64,000 nucleotides of DNA from Nemertoderma westbladi (taxonomy: Eukaryota; Xenacoelomorpha; Nemertodermatida; Nemertodermatidae): contig JAUCBJ010008050.1 of assembly GCA_032718475.1 (NCBI GenBank), positions 100,045-164,044 on the forward strand. The letters run 5' to 3'. Positions 1 through 10,434 of this stretch are shown one piece after another. The notes beneath the pieces are model-generated. The model was not told the DNA's origin, searched no databases, and saw only the letters and a list, made by a program, of their open reading frames with translations. The stretch's first letter is position 1, and every line of letters starts with the position of its first letter. The position numbers were made by a program, and so were the translations under genes.

Positions 1-1830
1 TCGGGAGGTAGAAGTTTGAAGCACTAGCTCTGGTACTGTAAGAGTGTGTATCGCGTACTCTGTTGAATTTTTGTTTTAGGTAATTGGGACATTTACCATT
101 ATACACTGTATGCACATGGTTAAGGCGTAGCTGCTTAACTCTAGGGGCCTACTATCTAAGTTAAGTAGTCCAGATTCAGAAAAGTCATCTGGAGTTAGGT
201 GGTGCCTAGGTTTGTAGTCTTTAATAAATCGTACTACTTTATTCTGAGCAACTTGTAATTTACATTTAAGCTGTTTGGTTAAGCCTTCATACCAAGAAGA
301 GCACATATAGTCCATGTGAGACTGTATTAAAGAAGAGCAAAGTAACTTGCGGTAACTTGCGGCAAAGTAACTATTTATATTTCTATATAGAAACCTAAGC
401 CTACTGTTAACTTTCAAGAAAATATTTTTCACTGTACTTTCTCTTGATAAGCAGTTATCCAATGTGACGCCTTTATATTTAACTTCCTGTTTATTTTCAA
501 TCTTATGTCCATTGCTAGTGACTTCAAACTTAGTTACCTTCTTTAACTTCCTTTTGGAACCAAACAAAATACTTTCAGTCTTACCGTAGTGAATGGATAG
601 CTTATTATCAACCAACCACTCATTAACAGGATTCTAGAACTGCACTTAACTATTGGGAAATGTGGATAGGATCTTTATGAGAGAAAATAAGAGCACTGTC
701 GTCGGCATATAAAATGAGTTTAATATCGGGATCTATACTACTTATCATATCATTTACATAGCATACAAAAAGCAGAGGACCTAATATACTACCTGGCGGT
801 ACACCACAGGTAATCTCTTGTACAGTAGACTGTGATTTGCTAATGACTACAGTTTGACCTCTGTCTGACAGGTAGGACTTGAACCAGTCTATAGAACCTA
901 CACCCATCAGGCCTAACTTACCAAGCAGAATTTCATGATCTACAATATCGAACGCCTTTTGTAGGTCCAACATTACCATACCAGTATATAAACCCTTTGC
1001 GTTATTACATCTAATTGTATCAGTTAACTTAATAAGGCAGGTGTCTGTAGAATATGATTTACGAAAACCGGACTGAAGTTCATAGATCAGATTTAGCCTA
1101 CTAAGATGTGCCTTCAGCTGTAGATAAACAGAACGTTCTAGAATTTTAGATACAATACTTAAGATACTAACAGGTCTGTAATTACAGGGTTCTACTTTAC
1201 TATTCTTTTTATACAGAGGAACAACCTTAGCTAATTTCAGTTCGTCTGGTACTACATTATCTGGTACTACAGAAAACGGGCAGGTATTAGGTCTAAACCG
1301 GTACTTTTTGAGGCTGATAGGCTAAGTAGATTTTGAAAAACGAAATCCTCAGAAACGGGTTTTAAAAATAACTTTTCTGAATTTTGTAACTTTTCTAAAT
1401 AAAAATTATTTAGAGTTTCGGACCCTATACTATATTTAATACTTGATAACGGTAACTTCTTAACTAAATTAGAGGCAACCTTAGTAAAATAATTATTAAA
1501 TAAATTACTAACTAGAGTATGATCATGAATCAGCTCACCGTTATCTTGCAGAACAATATTCGATTTAGATTTAAGGTTTTTATAACCTAAATATTTTAGG
1601 GTAGACCATAGACTTTTAGGATTATCTTTATTCTCACTTATTTTGTTGTACAAATATTCAGATTTAGCTTTTTTTATTTCCCGTTGGACAAGGTTTCTAT
1701 ATTTGCAGTAATTATTATAATCATCTAAAACACGGTATTTCCTAAATTCATACAAATAGTTATCTCTTTCTCTGATATTACTAAGAATACCCGAGGTCAT
1801 CCAGGGTATAAATGTTCTGATTATATTTTA
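1..1830 (-). mobile_element. 5'-truncated non-LTR retrotransposon, CR1/jockey-like
   Basis: Minus-strand copy of a non-LTR retrotransposon that runs off the left edge of the window. It begins near 1815-1840, a short distance inside the intron that follows a TSP1 exon ending at 1854, so it appears to have landed in the TSP1 gene. Only the RT-bearing ORF is seen. No endonuclease domain is present, which fits 5' truncation during target-primed reverse transcription. The 3' end lies outside the window. Confidence 0.8.
76..1800 (-). pseudogene. Degraded non-LTR reverse transcriptase
   Basis: Reverse transcriptase of the CR1/jockey group, which would copy the element's RNA at a nicked target. Read on the minus strand, the order is the region before RT (1800-1267), the RT palm and fingers (about 1266-650) and the thumb/C-terminal part (615-76). 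Visible motifs are [42 protein letters not shown] and the catalytic LYADDSA. About twenty residues seem to be missing where the first block meets the RT, with a frame change there, and another break lies between 650 and 615. The ATG-initiated starts of the pieces are not biological. The protein cannot be made in one piece, so this is a relic. Assignment to CR1 rather than jockey is uncertain. Confidence 0.8.
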
Positions 1831-1853
1831 CATTTCTCAACAATTTTCCCTAC

Positions 1854-2045
1854 CTTTCTCGCATTTGTTATCATCCTCTATTAAACATCGCTTAGACTCA
1901 GAGAGTAACTCATGATGACAGAATCCACCATTGACTGCTCCAACTAGGACATCCCGAGTGCGATTGGAGTAACCAGAGCATGGGTTCATATCTGTTACAC
2001 AATCACTCCACCCCGTCCACGAACTCAGTACACAGTCAAGAGGTT
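1854..2045 (-). CDS. TSP1-domain exon (most 3' of those seen)
   Basis: A 192-nt exon bounded by an AG acceptor (ending at 2046) and a GT donor (starting at 1853), phase 1 at both ends. It encodes one thrombospondin type 1 repeat: the start DCVLSSWTGWSDC, then CSGYSNRTRD, GGFC, and closing cysteines (KRCLIEDDNKC). It keeps the W-x-x-W core, but the CSxTCG stretch is altered to NPCSG. Joining to the upstream exon 2312-2476 restores a GAA codon with no stop. Such modules mediate extracellular protein or glycan binding. The gene continues to the left, beyond the LINE insertion. Confidence 0.75.
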
Positions 2046-2311
2046 CTATTCAAAAAAGAAACATAATGTATTTATTAGTTATAAATATACCTTAAGATTA
2101 GGATTTAATATATATATTTTTTTTTATTAGAGATATTAAATTAGAACTAAATGATATAATAACAACAAACCAACGCTATGTGAATGAATATAATAAATGG
2201 TTAAAAGATGGGAAACGGAGGGAAAGAAAATCACGCCTGTGTGTGATTATATTTATCATATAATTTGCAATAATAATTTTATTATTTTACAACCCACAAA
2301 AATTAATTTAC

Positions 2312-2476
2312 CTGGTAAACATGGGACGTCGTTGCACACTTCAGTTTGCTCTATACAAGGTGAACAAGGAACACCAAGCGGGTTGAGTTTGATGTCTCGT
2401 TTCATTTCGATTGTTCCACCACCACACATTTTGGTACATTCTCCTTGGTATTGCCATCTTTCATGGTAATCACATT
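2312..2476 (-). CDS. TSP1-domain exon
   Basis: A 165-nt exon, phase 1-1, preceded by an acceptor in TTCATGCAG and followed by a GTAAAT donor. It encodes a clear TSP1 repeat with C-x6-W-x3-G-x-CTKMCGGGT, an arginine-rich middle strand, and the terminal pattern C-x2-C-x8-C-x4-C. The CTKxCGGG motif is the diagnostic CSxTCGxG site. The reading frame joins without a shift to the exons at 3688-3855 and 1854-2045, so all belong to one minus-strand transcript. It is presumably extracellular. Confidence 0.8.
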
Positions 2477-2689
2477 CTGCATGAATGAATGAAAGATTAA
2501 AATGCTTATAAAAGCAATTCCGATTTCAATTAAAATTATACAATTTATTTTTGTACTGGCGATAGCGAAATCTGAAGAGAGTTTTGTGCCATCAATGCAA
2601 CCTAATGGATGAGGTGCACATGTATATAAAAGTTTCACAGAAATGTATACATACACTTCACAAATTCTTGTGTAATGCACGGTTTGGTG

Positions 2690-2722
2690 TCCAGATTACT
2701 CACCACATGCTTGTACATTGCA
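2690..2722 (-). pseudogene. Fragment of a duplicated TSP1 exon end with splice donor
   Basis: On the minus strand the sequence CAATGTACAAGCATGTG followed by GTGAGT closely copies the last bases and donor of the intact TSP1 exon at 3688-3855 (CAATACACAAGCATGTG, GTGAGT). The rest of the exon is missing; upstream lies the left LINE arm of the inverted pair. It looks like the stub of a further TSP1 exon, or a short local duplication. Confidence 0.4.
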
Positions 2723-3154
2723 CATCGAATACGCAAATGAAAGGCATGGGCAGCCTTAAATAGGTTTTCTAGGATTTGGAAGTCACATAGAATGAATCGG
2801 AAACTTAAGGTCCGATTATTTAGAGCAGCAGTAGTTCCAGTACTCCTCTATGGGAGTCCATTCTGGGCTCTAACTGTTGAGGACACCAAATCTCTGGATG
2901 GCACATTCAGAAGAATGCTACGCCGGCTTCACTGTGTCAAGTACAATGCACACATCTCTAACCAGACACTAGTTAACATTGGAGGTGTCTCATTGGTTCC
3001 CCGAAGCTTGACACTACAACAAAGCTGCCTCCGCTTTGCAGGACATTGCTTTTGCCATGAGGACCAACCAGTGCATACTATTGTGCTTTGGCAGCCTCAT
3101 GGAGTGAATAAGCATGGTGGACAGCCCATGACTTTCTTGAGACGCATCTTAAAG
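2723..3154 (+). pseudogene. LINE 3' RT-domain fragment (left arm)
   Basis: Plus-strand remnant of the C-terminal part of a non-LTR RT. The block KVRLFRAAVVPVLLYGSPFW, followed by LRRLHC, matches the thumb/connection region (usual form LLYGSETW). Downstream are RFAGHCF and QPVH motifs that recur in two other relics of this window (3202-3556 and 38640-38960). No catalytic palm is present. It forms the left arm of a large inverted repeat. Confidence 0.65.
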
Positions 3155-3556
3155 GACACTGGCCTTGAAGATGCGGACGATCTAGCAAATGTCTTGATTT
3201 TAGATGCGTCTCAAGAAAGTCATGGGCTGTCCACCATGCTTATTCACTCCAAGAGGCTGCCAAAGTACAAGATTATGCACTGGCTGGTCCTCACGGCGAA
3301 AGCAACGTCCTGCAAAGCGGAGGCGATTTTGTTCTAGTGTCAAGCTTGGGGGAACCAATGAGACACCTCCAATGTTATATAGTGTCTGGTTGGAGATGTG
3401 TGCATTGTACTTGACACAATGAACCCGGCGTAGCATTCTTGTGAATGTGCCATCCAAAGATTTGGTGTCATCAGCAGTTAGAGCCCAGCATGGACTCCCA
3501 TAGATGAGTACTGTAACTACTGCTGCTCTAAATAATCGGACCTTAAGTTTCCGATT
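2795..3556. repeat. Inverted repeat, ~355-bp arms, 52-bp spacer
   Basis: The left arm starts AATCGGAAACTTAAGGTCCG and the right arm ends with its complement CGGACCTTAAGTTTCCGATT. The inner ends are GAGACGCATCT (to 3149) and AGATGCGTCTC (from 3202). The arms are about 90 percent identical by eye. The transcript of either strand could form a long hairpin. Sequences on both outer sides also resemble each other as direct repeats around the TSP1 splice donor. Confidence 0.8.
3202..3556 (-). pseudogene. LINE 3' RT-domain fragment (right arm)
   Basis: Minus-strand copy of the same LINE segment as 2795-3150. It encodes MLRRVHCVKYNAH, NIGGVSLVPPS, RLRFAGRCFRRED and QPMTFLRRI. A frame break separates it from the LLYG-type part near 3480-3550. 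Compared with the left arm it carries scattered substitutions, so the arms were probably two copies rather than a recent perfect palindrome. Confidence 0.65.
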
Positions 3557-3687
3557 AAGTCTCGGTGAGATAATGGGTGATAGTCTTTGTCAACAAGCCG
3601 GGACAGCATTCGTAAAAATGCAGCTGCAATGCAGCATGCCGATCCTAATAGTAGTACATTGCACAGTATGGTGTAGAGAATACTCAC

Positions 3688-3855
3688 CACATGCTTGTGT
3701 ATTGCACGGTATGGTGTCTAGTAGATGGACTTTATCACAAGGATGACCACCGTAGTCCGCCTGATGTGTGACATAACGTTCCACTGTCTGGACACCGGTT
3801 CCACATGGTAGACTGCAACCGGTTACCTCATACCAACCAGTGAGACCGCAATCAA
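3688..3855 (-). CDS. TSP1-domain exon
   Basis: A 168-nt exon, phase 1-1, with acceptor TATTTAG and donor GTGAGT. It encodes a TSP1 repeat: DCGLTGWYEV, then CSLPCGTGVQTVER, GGHPC and IPCNTQAC, showing the CSxxCGxGxxxRxR core and the GxxCxxxxxxxxxCNxxxC end. The first two bases complete a valine codon with the G left by the exon at 8098-8253, so the frame is continuous over the roughly 4.2 kb intron that now carries the RT relic and the minisatellite. Confidence 0.8.
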
Positions 3856-3859
3856 CTAA

Positions 3860-4250
3860 ATATTAAAATGCAAAGTAATATTTAATTTAGTGAAGTATTT
3901 TCCATGTAATTTAATTCGGTGAAACAAAAAGCTTTTTTAATTTAAGTTTTCTTAATATAATTTAAACAGTGGGTGCAGCTCGATGTAAGAGAGTATAAAT
4001 AAGTAATTTATAATTGTTTCTAAATATGAAAATTGAATCTGATCGCTTTATCATTGGGTAAATACGTTTTTCATAATGAATGGTAACAAGTTTCTTAATA
4101 ATTTACCATTAAACAACATTTAAATAATATAACTAATGTAGTACCTTATGCCTAGGAGTGGAATACTACGGTAGTGCAGTAATATTCAGCTGTTCATGCA
4201 GTCACCAGGGATGGCACGAGCTCGGGCGAGGGAAATATCGTATGTCGAGT
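3860..4250. other. Intron sequence, nothing recognised
   Basis: AT-rich sequence between the TSP1 exon and the minisatellite. No repeat, RNA gene or coding signal seen. Confidence 0.5.
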
Positions 4251-4251
4251 A

Positions 4252-4790
4252 TGGTGTGGTCCCCCAGTCACAGCCATGGGTCCCCCAGTCACGGGTCCTC
4301 CAGTCACAGCCATTGGTCCCCCAGTCACAGTCATGGGTCCCCCAGCCACAACCACGGGTCCTCCAGTCACAACCACTGGTCCCCCAGTCACAGCCATGGG
4401 TCCCCCAGTCACAGCCCATGGTCCCCCAGTCACAACCACAGGCCTCCCAGTCACAACCACGGGTCACCCAGTTACAGTCATGGGTCCCCCAGTCACAACC
4501 ACGGGTCCCCTGTCACGGTTCTTCCAGTCACAGCAATGGGTCCCCCAGTCACAGTCAAGGGTCCCCCATTTACAGTCATGGGTCCCCCTGTCACCAACAC
4601 GGTCGTGGTTCCCCCTGTCACGGGTCACCCAGTTACAACCACGGGTCCCCCAGTCACGGGACCCCCAGTCACCCATCCCCCAGTCACGGGTCCCCCAGTT
4701 ACAACCACGGGTCCCCCAGTCACGGGACCCCCAGTCACGGTTCCCCCAGTCACTGTCACAACTCCATCCATCCCAGCCATGGTGTCCCCA
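4252..4790. repeat. 21-nt minisatellite, about 25 degenerate units
   Basis: Tandem array of a unit close to GTCCCCCAGTCACAGCCATGG, with variants ending ACCACGG or TCATGG. It is GC-rich against the AT-rich surroundings. The period is divisible by three, so several frames on both strands stay open (for example repeated SQPWVPQ on plus and GCDWGTH on minus). I regard these open frames as by-products. It lies in an intron of the TSP1 gene. Confidence 0.9.
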
Positions 4791-4874
4791 GGGATGGGTA
4801 TTAAATTTATGGCCCATAAAGACAAACACCCTCGGGTCAGGAAATGAGAGAGGGTGAGTTCATCAATTCACTCG

Positions 4875-7740
4875 GGTTCTCAAGCGCATCAATTGGGTCC
4901 TCTCTGCCAGTCTGGTCCCCAAGCCCCAATGAATCACTCCAAGGCACATCTAGTTACATGGGGAAGCATACAGTCATCCTTTGAGGAGCTTAAAGCAACC
5001 ATTAACCGGATCTATGACATTGTGGTTCACTGGCACTCAAACCGGGTTCTTGGTTCCTCTGGGGGCTGTGGGTCGCGATTTCATCGCCGGTTTGTCACAC
5101 TTCATAGAACTAGTGACTACTAGCAGTGTTCTGCAACAGATAGCACTTATAGAAATGATGGTAGCTCCAGCTCTGCTCCTACAGAAACAGAGTCGTTTAT
5201 CGACTATTGCAACCCACCGACGGATTCTAGAAAGGCGGCTTATTATTTGGAAGCAAGGAGACTTCGATGAGCTCCTAGTTGAGGCCTGAGCCATCCAGTT
5301 CCACCTTCCCAAGCAACGTTTCCGTTTAGGGTCCAAGAACACTGCTATTCAAAAAACTTTTGTGCGGCACATGCTGACAGGTAACATTTCAGCAGCAACG
5401 AGATGCCTGAGTTAATTAAACCATGGGAAACCGTTGAAGTTGGACTATTCATTCACCAATAAAGATGGGAATACCAAGGTGGTACAAGATGTACTTCGGG
5501 AGAAAAATCCGGCTGCTAAACCCACCAATGAGTCTATCCTCTTAAGAGAGTTTGAGGGAGCCCCAGATTCCCATAGCATCATATTTGAGCGCCTAAATGG
5601 ACAACTCATCCTGTTCAGTCTCTTCAGGATGCGAGGAAATGCAGCGGGACCTTCAGGGCTGGAGATTCAGGGATGGAAGCAATTTACTGATGAAATTCCG
5701 GAACTGGTCATCGGAACTTTGTGACAGAATCACTGATCTAGGGAAGCTTATTTCGCAGAAAGTCCTCCCTTCTGGAATTCGCACCTTGTTCCTGTCAGCC
5801 TGACTTCTAGCACTGGACAAGAACCCAGGTGTTCTTTGCTGGGTGGTTGGCAAGGCGGCAATGTCCTGTATACGGGAGTACCTCCAGGAGGCTGGTGGAT
5901 CCGTGCAGATGTGTCTGGGTCAGAAAGCTGGCATCTAGTCTGCCATTCACTCCTTGAATGATGCTTTTGAATCTGCAGATAGCAAAGCTGTCCTTCAGAT
6001 AGATGCGACCAATGCATTTAACTCTCTAAACCACCAAGCCTGCTCTCCACACCATAGTGGTAAACTGTTACAACCAGCCATCATATTTATTTGTTGGTGG
6101 GGAGAGTCTGCTATCAGAGGAAGGATCAACACAGGGAGAACCAGTGGCAATGCCGATGTTTGGATGTTGTCTAGTACCACTGCTTGTTGAGGTAGCCCAT
6201 GCATGTACTGTCATACAGAAGTGGTTCGCTGATGACGGAAACGCAAGGGGAAAACTCAAGGAACCCCGCAGGTTCTGGGATATCGTATCAGAGAGGGTGC
6301 CACTTTATTACCCAACCAACATAGGGTATTACCCAACCAAGTATTTCCTTACAATGAAGCTGGAGAAGTTGGAGGAGGCAATAACCATGTTTGCAGGAAC
6401 CGGAATGGCTGTGAACACAGTCGGCAACAAACTTATTGGAAGTTAATAAAGTTATCGGAACCGAATGTTTCCATCGTGACTTTATCAACCAGAAAGTGGA
6501 AAAGTTTGCCTCTGATGTGGTCCACCTCTCCCTTATTGCTGCAGTTGATCCCCATTGTACCTACGCCGGTCTCACTTTTGGACTGTCCTGTTGGTGGAGG
6601 TTTGTTGCGTGTGTGATGCCAGAAGTGATGGAGCAGTTTGGCAAGTTGGAGGATTCAGTGGAACGGTGTCTCTGCCAATTATTTGACAGACCATCAGTGA
6701 CACCTGAGGAGTGCCAGGTGATATATCTTCCAGTCCAAGAAGGAGGGTTAGGGATTCCCACCCCAGTTGATCTACAGCCCCAATACGAGAACTCTCGGAT
6801 GATCTGTGAGCCATTCAACTCCTTGGAGGGTGAGCTGATGGCAGTAGTAAGGGAGGAGCAGATGCACCTCGCCAAGCTAGTAACAGCATCCTCCTTCAGT
6901 GTAGCAAAATTGAAGAAGGAGGATGTGCTCGACTCTTTAACGCAAGACCAGTTAAAGCTGCATACATTAACCACAGAGAAATGTGCATCAGCCTAGCTAA
7001 ATGCTAAACCCCTAACTCTGCACGACACTCACCTTTCCAAGGAGGAGTTCAGGAACGCGGTGTGTCTTCATTACGGTTGGACGACGAGAAATCTACAATC
7101 CATTTCGCCAACCCATTTTCTGTCGTGTCCCACTGGAGGGTTCCCCTCCATAAGACACAACGAGATACGAGATTTCGTTGCCACCTCCCTGACTGAGGAG
7201 GTGCGCAACGTGGCTGTTGAGCCCATGCTCCTGCCACTAACCAGGGAGTCTTTCCCCCTTCGGTCCACCTCGACAGATCAGCAGGCAAGACTCGATGTGT
7301 TGGTGAGTGGATTCTGGGGCAACTGCTTCCAGAAGATGTTCATCGATGTGTTGGTGTTTAACCTGCTGGCTGGGTCAAATGCCACTATGACGCTGGAGAC
7401 ACACCACCTCTATCATGAGGGATGGAAGATCCGAAAGTACGAGGAGAGGATTCGTGAGGTGTAACACTCCACTTTCACCCCTCTGATTTTCAGTGGAATG
7501 GTGCCGACTCGACTGCTCACCAGTTCATTAAACGTCTGGCATCAAAACTGGCAGAGAAGTGGATGGTCCCCTACTCTGAGTCGGTCTCCTGGGTGCAATG
7601 ACGCATCAACTTTTCATTGCTGAGATCGTCCCTGATGTGTTTCCGTGGGTTCCAGTCAGCTACCAGATGACCAGTGAGGGTGGCAGTTGATGACGCATCT
7701 ATCGTGTTGGCGAACTGCAGACATGTTTGCATGAGGGACT
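4875..7740 (+). pseudogene. Decayed reverse transcriptase of a multicopy invertebrate retroelement (DIRS-like?)
   Basis: Plus-strand relic spread over several frames. From 4981 comes a GRDFIAGL / LLLQKQSR / RRLIIWKQGDFDELL block, then DGNTKVVQDVLREKNPAAKP and DSHSIIFERLNGQ (5440-5600), AAGPSGLEIQGW (5650), DATNAFNSLN (6003, first catalytic Asp), LFVGGESLLSEEGSTQGEPVAMPM (6085), WFADDGNARGKLKE (6220, the xADD box), a thumb-like part (6440-7000), and the C-terminal GGFPSIRHNEIRDF and KYEERIREV blocks (7130-7460). The order and motifs match a family I know from cnidarian and other marine invertebrate proteomes. I place it near DIRS-type elements only tentatively and see no tyrosine recombinase. 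At least six frame breaks and stops show it is dead. It sits in a TSP1 gene intron in opposite orientation. Confidence 0.75.
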
Positions 7741-8097
7741 ATTGCTGCTGTACTGTAGAATTAATTAAACTATCATATGCACTGTGGTAAATAGCCAGCA
7801 GGTTATAAATTTGTGTTTATATGGTTGCTAGTTGAGAGGTTTTGTCAGCTGGTGGCGGGTTTTATTTAAAATACTCTTAGTTCAAATTCTTTTGAGCAAC
7901 AAAAAAGTACATATTTAAGAATAAAATTACGTAATACATTTAAACAACCAGTGGGAAGTGAAGTAATTTGTAGAAATATAACAAACTACTAATTACATGC
8001 AGTTGAACTGTATACAATTAACCACGAATTTATCGAGTTGGACTTACACTACAATAAGATGATTTTCCAAATTACAAATTATAGTCTATCAAAATAC
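7741..8097. other. Intron sequence, nothing recognised
   Basis: AT-rich sequence between the RT relic and the next TSP1 exon. No further signal seen. Confidence 0.5.
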
Positions 8098-8253
8098 CTG
8101 GGCAGTAGTGCTCATTGCAGGATTGTGTGGAAGTGGTATCATCACAGGTAATCCCGCCAAGGTTTTCTATGACAGTCCTGGTAAATTGCTGAACTCCCCC
8201 ACCACATGACGTGCTGCACTCTGTCTGTGGTGTATATTCGCTGTACACGCAAG
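8098..8253 (-). CDS. TSP1-domain exon
   Basis: A 156-nt exon, phase 1-1, acceptor CACTTAG and donor GTATTT. It encodes CVYSEYTPQTECSTSCGGGV, followed by QFTRTV, GGITC and SCNEHYC, which is a textbook TSP1 core (ECSTSCGGG). The first W of the usual WxxW pair is replaced (YSEY). It is the first TSP1 module seen in transcription order and follows a non-TSP1 cysteine-rich exon (8453-8784). Confidence 0.85.
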
Positions 8254-8452
8254 CTAAGTGATTAAATAATTACATCATCACGATCATCACGGACTCCAAC
8301 TTAAGAAATACATGTCACAAAAGTAAACTACTAAGTAAGCTACTTATCACAAAGTGATATAAACACTTAATGTATTCTAGAAAATGGCCCTAATTCTAGA
8401 CTACATTATAATAATCTAACTTAGGCCTACTAAAAAAGTCTACAATACTTAC

Positions 8453-8784
8453 GTATTTCGCATGCCAGATTGCTAACAGTCTCACTATGTATGAGCTGAC
8501 CCGGACCAGCTGTACCTCCCAACAACAGCCTCTTTATGGGCAGCAAACTCTTATCTTCCACGACAACAATCTCCGTACACACATCCGGACTCTCATGGCA
8601 GACCGCTTGTCCATTCTTGTAGGAGAAGAAGTCATGCGATTGGCCCAGATTGTCTTCCCAACAGACATCATTGCTGGATACTTCTTTGCTAAGCAAAGTG
8701 ATGGTCTGTGTACAGCTGTCAGCTGCATCCACCAAGTCCTGCATCATTCTATAAGCACATTTTTTGTAATAAATATGTAGGCCA
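8453..8784 (-). CDS. Cysteine-rich exon upstream of the TSP1 array
   Basis: A 332-nt exon from acceptor CTGTAG to donor GTAAGT. It starts with one base completing a codon and ends in phase 1, giving a proline codon on joining to the TSP1 exon at 8098-8253. The frame begins GLHIYYKKCAYRMMQDLVDA and contains CWEDNLGQSHDFFSYKNG, AVCHESPDVCTEIVVVEDKS and LACEI, with seven or so cysteines. I do not recognise the domain. Cysteine content and context suggest an extracellular module. An alternative acceptor at 8749 would shorten it but breaks the phase with exon 8962-9132 (a TGA would form), so 8784 is preferred. Confidence 0.6.
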
Positions 8785-8961
8785 CTACAGTCATTATTTT
8801 ATCAATTAAATATCATTATAATATTTAATTATAACAAATAGTAACCATAAATACTATTATATTATTAACTTATAGTTATTATAACCAATAAATTTTCATC
8901 ACTGTTTAAAAGATACATGAGCCATCATGCAGAACACGACCATTATTGAACATGAGCCTAC

Positions 8962-9132
8962 CAACCAGTCAGGAAATCATCAGCTGGTGATTCCACCATT
9001 TCCCTGGAAGTTGATTGGCTATTACTTTCAGTGCGAAGTTTAATTTTATACAATGCCAGAGCAGATTTTCTACCATCTGCGGTATTGGTGACAGCAATCT
9101 GCTCAATGACTAACTCCCATTGAGATCGAGTT
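8962..9132 (-). CDS. Predicted exon of the TSP1 gene, unknown domain
   Basis: A 171-nt open segment between acceptor TTTATAG and donor GTAGGC, starting with one base and ending with two. It encodes TRSQWELVIEQIAVTNTADG, then ALALYKIKLRTESNSQ and ADDFLTG. With the neighbouring exons the phases fit exactly (CA+A gives Gln upstream, TG+T gives Cys downstream). The alternating hydrophobic pattern suggests a beta-rich extracellular fold, but I recognise no family. Confidence 0.55.
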
Positions 9133-9242
9133 CTATAAATTCAAGCTGACGATTATGATGCCATCTTGCTGCTGCTATATAGTAGTTACACGTTTCCAGA
9201 ACCTATAAACCTGTGGGATTCAGCAAGTAGCTTCATACTTAC

Positions 9243-9369
9243 TGGTCATTATGCGGATATGTTACATCTATGGCATATTGGCAGGGGGCAATGTTTCCCT
9301 GCACTTCTTCGCTGGTGAATGTGGCGGTAATTGTAGTTAGCTCACCAAAAGAGCGGTAGACTAACTCAA
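9243..9369 (-). CDS. Predicted exon of the TSP1 gene, unknown domain
   Basis: A 127-nt exon, acceptor TATTGCAG and donor GTAAGTAT, both strong. It encodes ELVYRSFGELTTITATFTSE, then EVQGNIAPCQYAIDVTYPHND. Phase 1 at the start, phase 2 at the end. It is the most upstream exon I could link; earlier exons, including any signal peptide, were not found between 9.4 and 13.7 kb. Confidence 0.55.
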
Positions 9370-10430
9370 CTGCAATAAAACCATTAATAATTAAAATCAA
9401 AAGAATACATTAACAATTAATTTCGATAGATAATATTGATAAGAAGTCAGAATTGGAATCAATGACATAGAATTTCGGAAAAAAAATTATTCAATTATTT
9501 TATGTATTTAATTGTCAATAGACAAACCACCATACAGGTTGGAGTGTATAAAGACAGAAAAATAAAAAATAAACCACTGAATGACATAAATATGTAATAT
9601 TAGACATTCTGCACTTGCGTATTGAATTTTGAACTTGAAGGCATTTTCAGCACGCGATTCGCTTGTGCTAAAAAAACAGCCAAATAGGCAAAAATCAAGG
9701 ATAATTGAATTTCGGTCAATTAAAATTAGTGTCAAAAAGTGTTTATTGGATAATTTTTTTAATTGAAAAATATTACTTTACTTAGTTCTTACAAATAATT
9801 AAATACTGCAAATATTTAATGATAATGATATTATTAACAAACAATAGATAGAATATTAATATTAGAATATTAAAAGTAGTATTGATAACTAGTATATATA
9901 ACAATCATAATATTAAATTATTATTAATACTTTAATGATATTAGCCGATTTTATAAATTTAATTCGCTCACCAATTATAATACAGGCACAAAGCAATCGT
10001 TGTCCTTTTATCCCCATGACAACGATTAAACAGCTTTGTCCTGAGGGTTATCCAGCGGTATTGATTAACAATCGTTGAATTTGATAGTTGTTAACAAACT
10101 TTTAGTAAAAAATTTAATTTTTAAAGCCTACATGTACAACATACAAACTATAGTTTATACCGTCAAAAATTAATTATTTTATGTTTCTTTTATACAATCA
10201 ATGATGATTATACAAAATCTGCAGATAATTTATTGACAGTGGAGGGATGATACGTAGTGGTTTTCGAAGTAGTTATCATTCGTTGATAAAATATTGATTG
10301 TAATAAGTAGTTCCCCATTATACCCAGATATGGAGAACTTTAAAATTTATACCTATCTAAGGGAAAATCGACTAAAATAACAGCTTATCCCAAAAATTAA
10401 CCTGTAACCTCTCTAACTGACTTTCGTTTA
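9370..10430. other. AT-rich intron or intergenic sequence
   Basis: No gene recognised. A minus-strand open stretch near 9510-9735 has a possible acceptor but no donor in the phase the next exon requires. Confidence 0.4.
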
Positions 10431-10434
10431 ATAT

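Noticed and set aside
4158-4857. Proline/serine-rich or tryptophan-rich proteins encoded by the 21-nt array
   Set aside because: Period divisible by three keeps all frames open; no start, splice or conservation argument.
9508-9735. Possible additional upstream exon of the TSP1 gene (TSESRAENAFKFKIQYASAE)
   Set aside because: An acceptor is present, but no GT donor leaves the single base that the next exon (9243-9369) requires.
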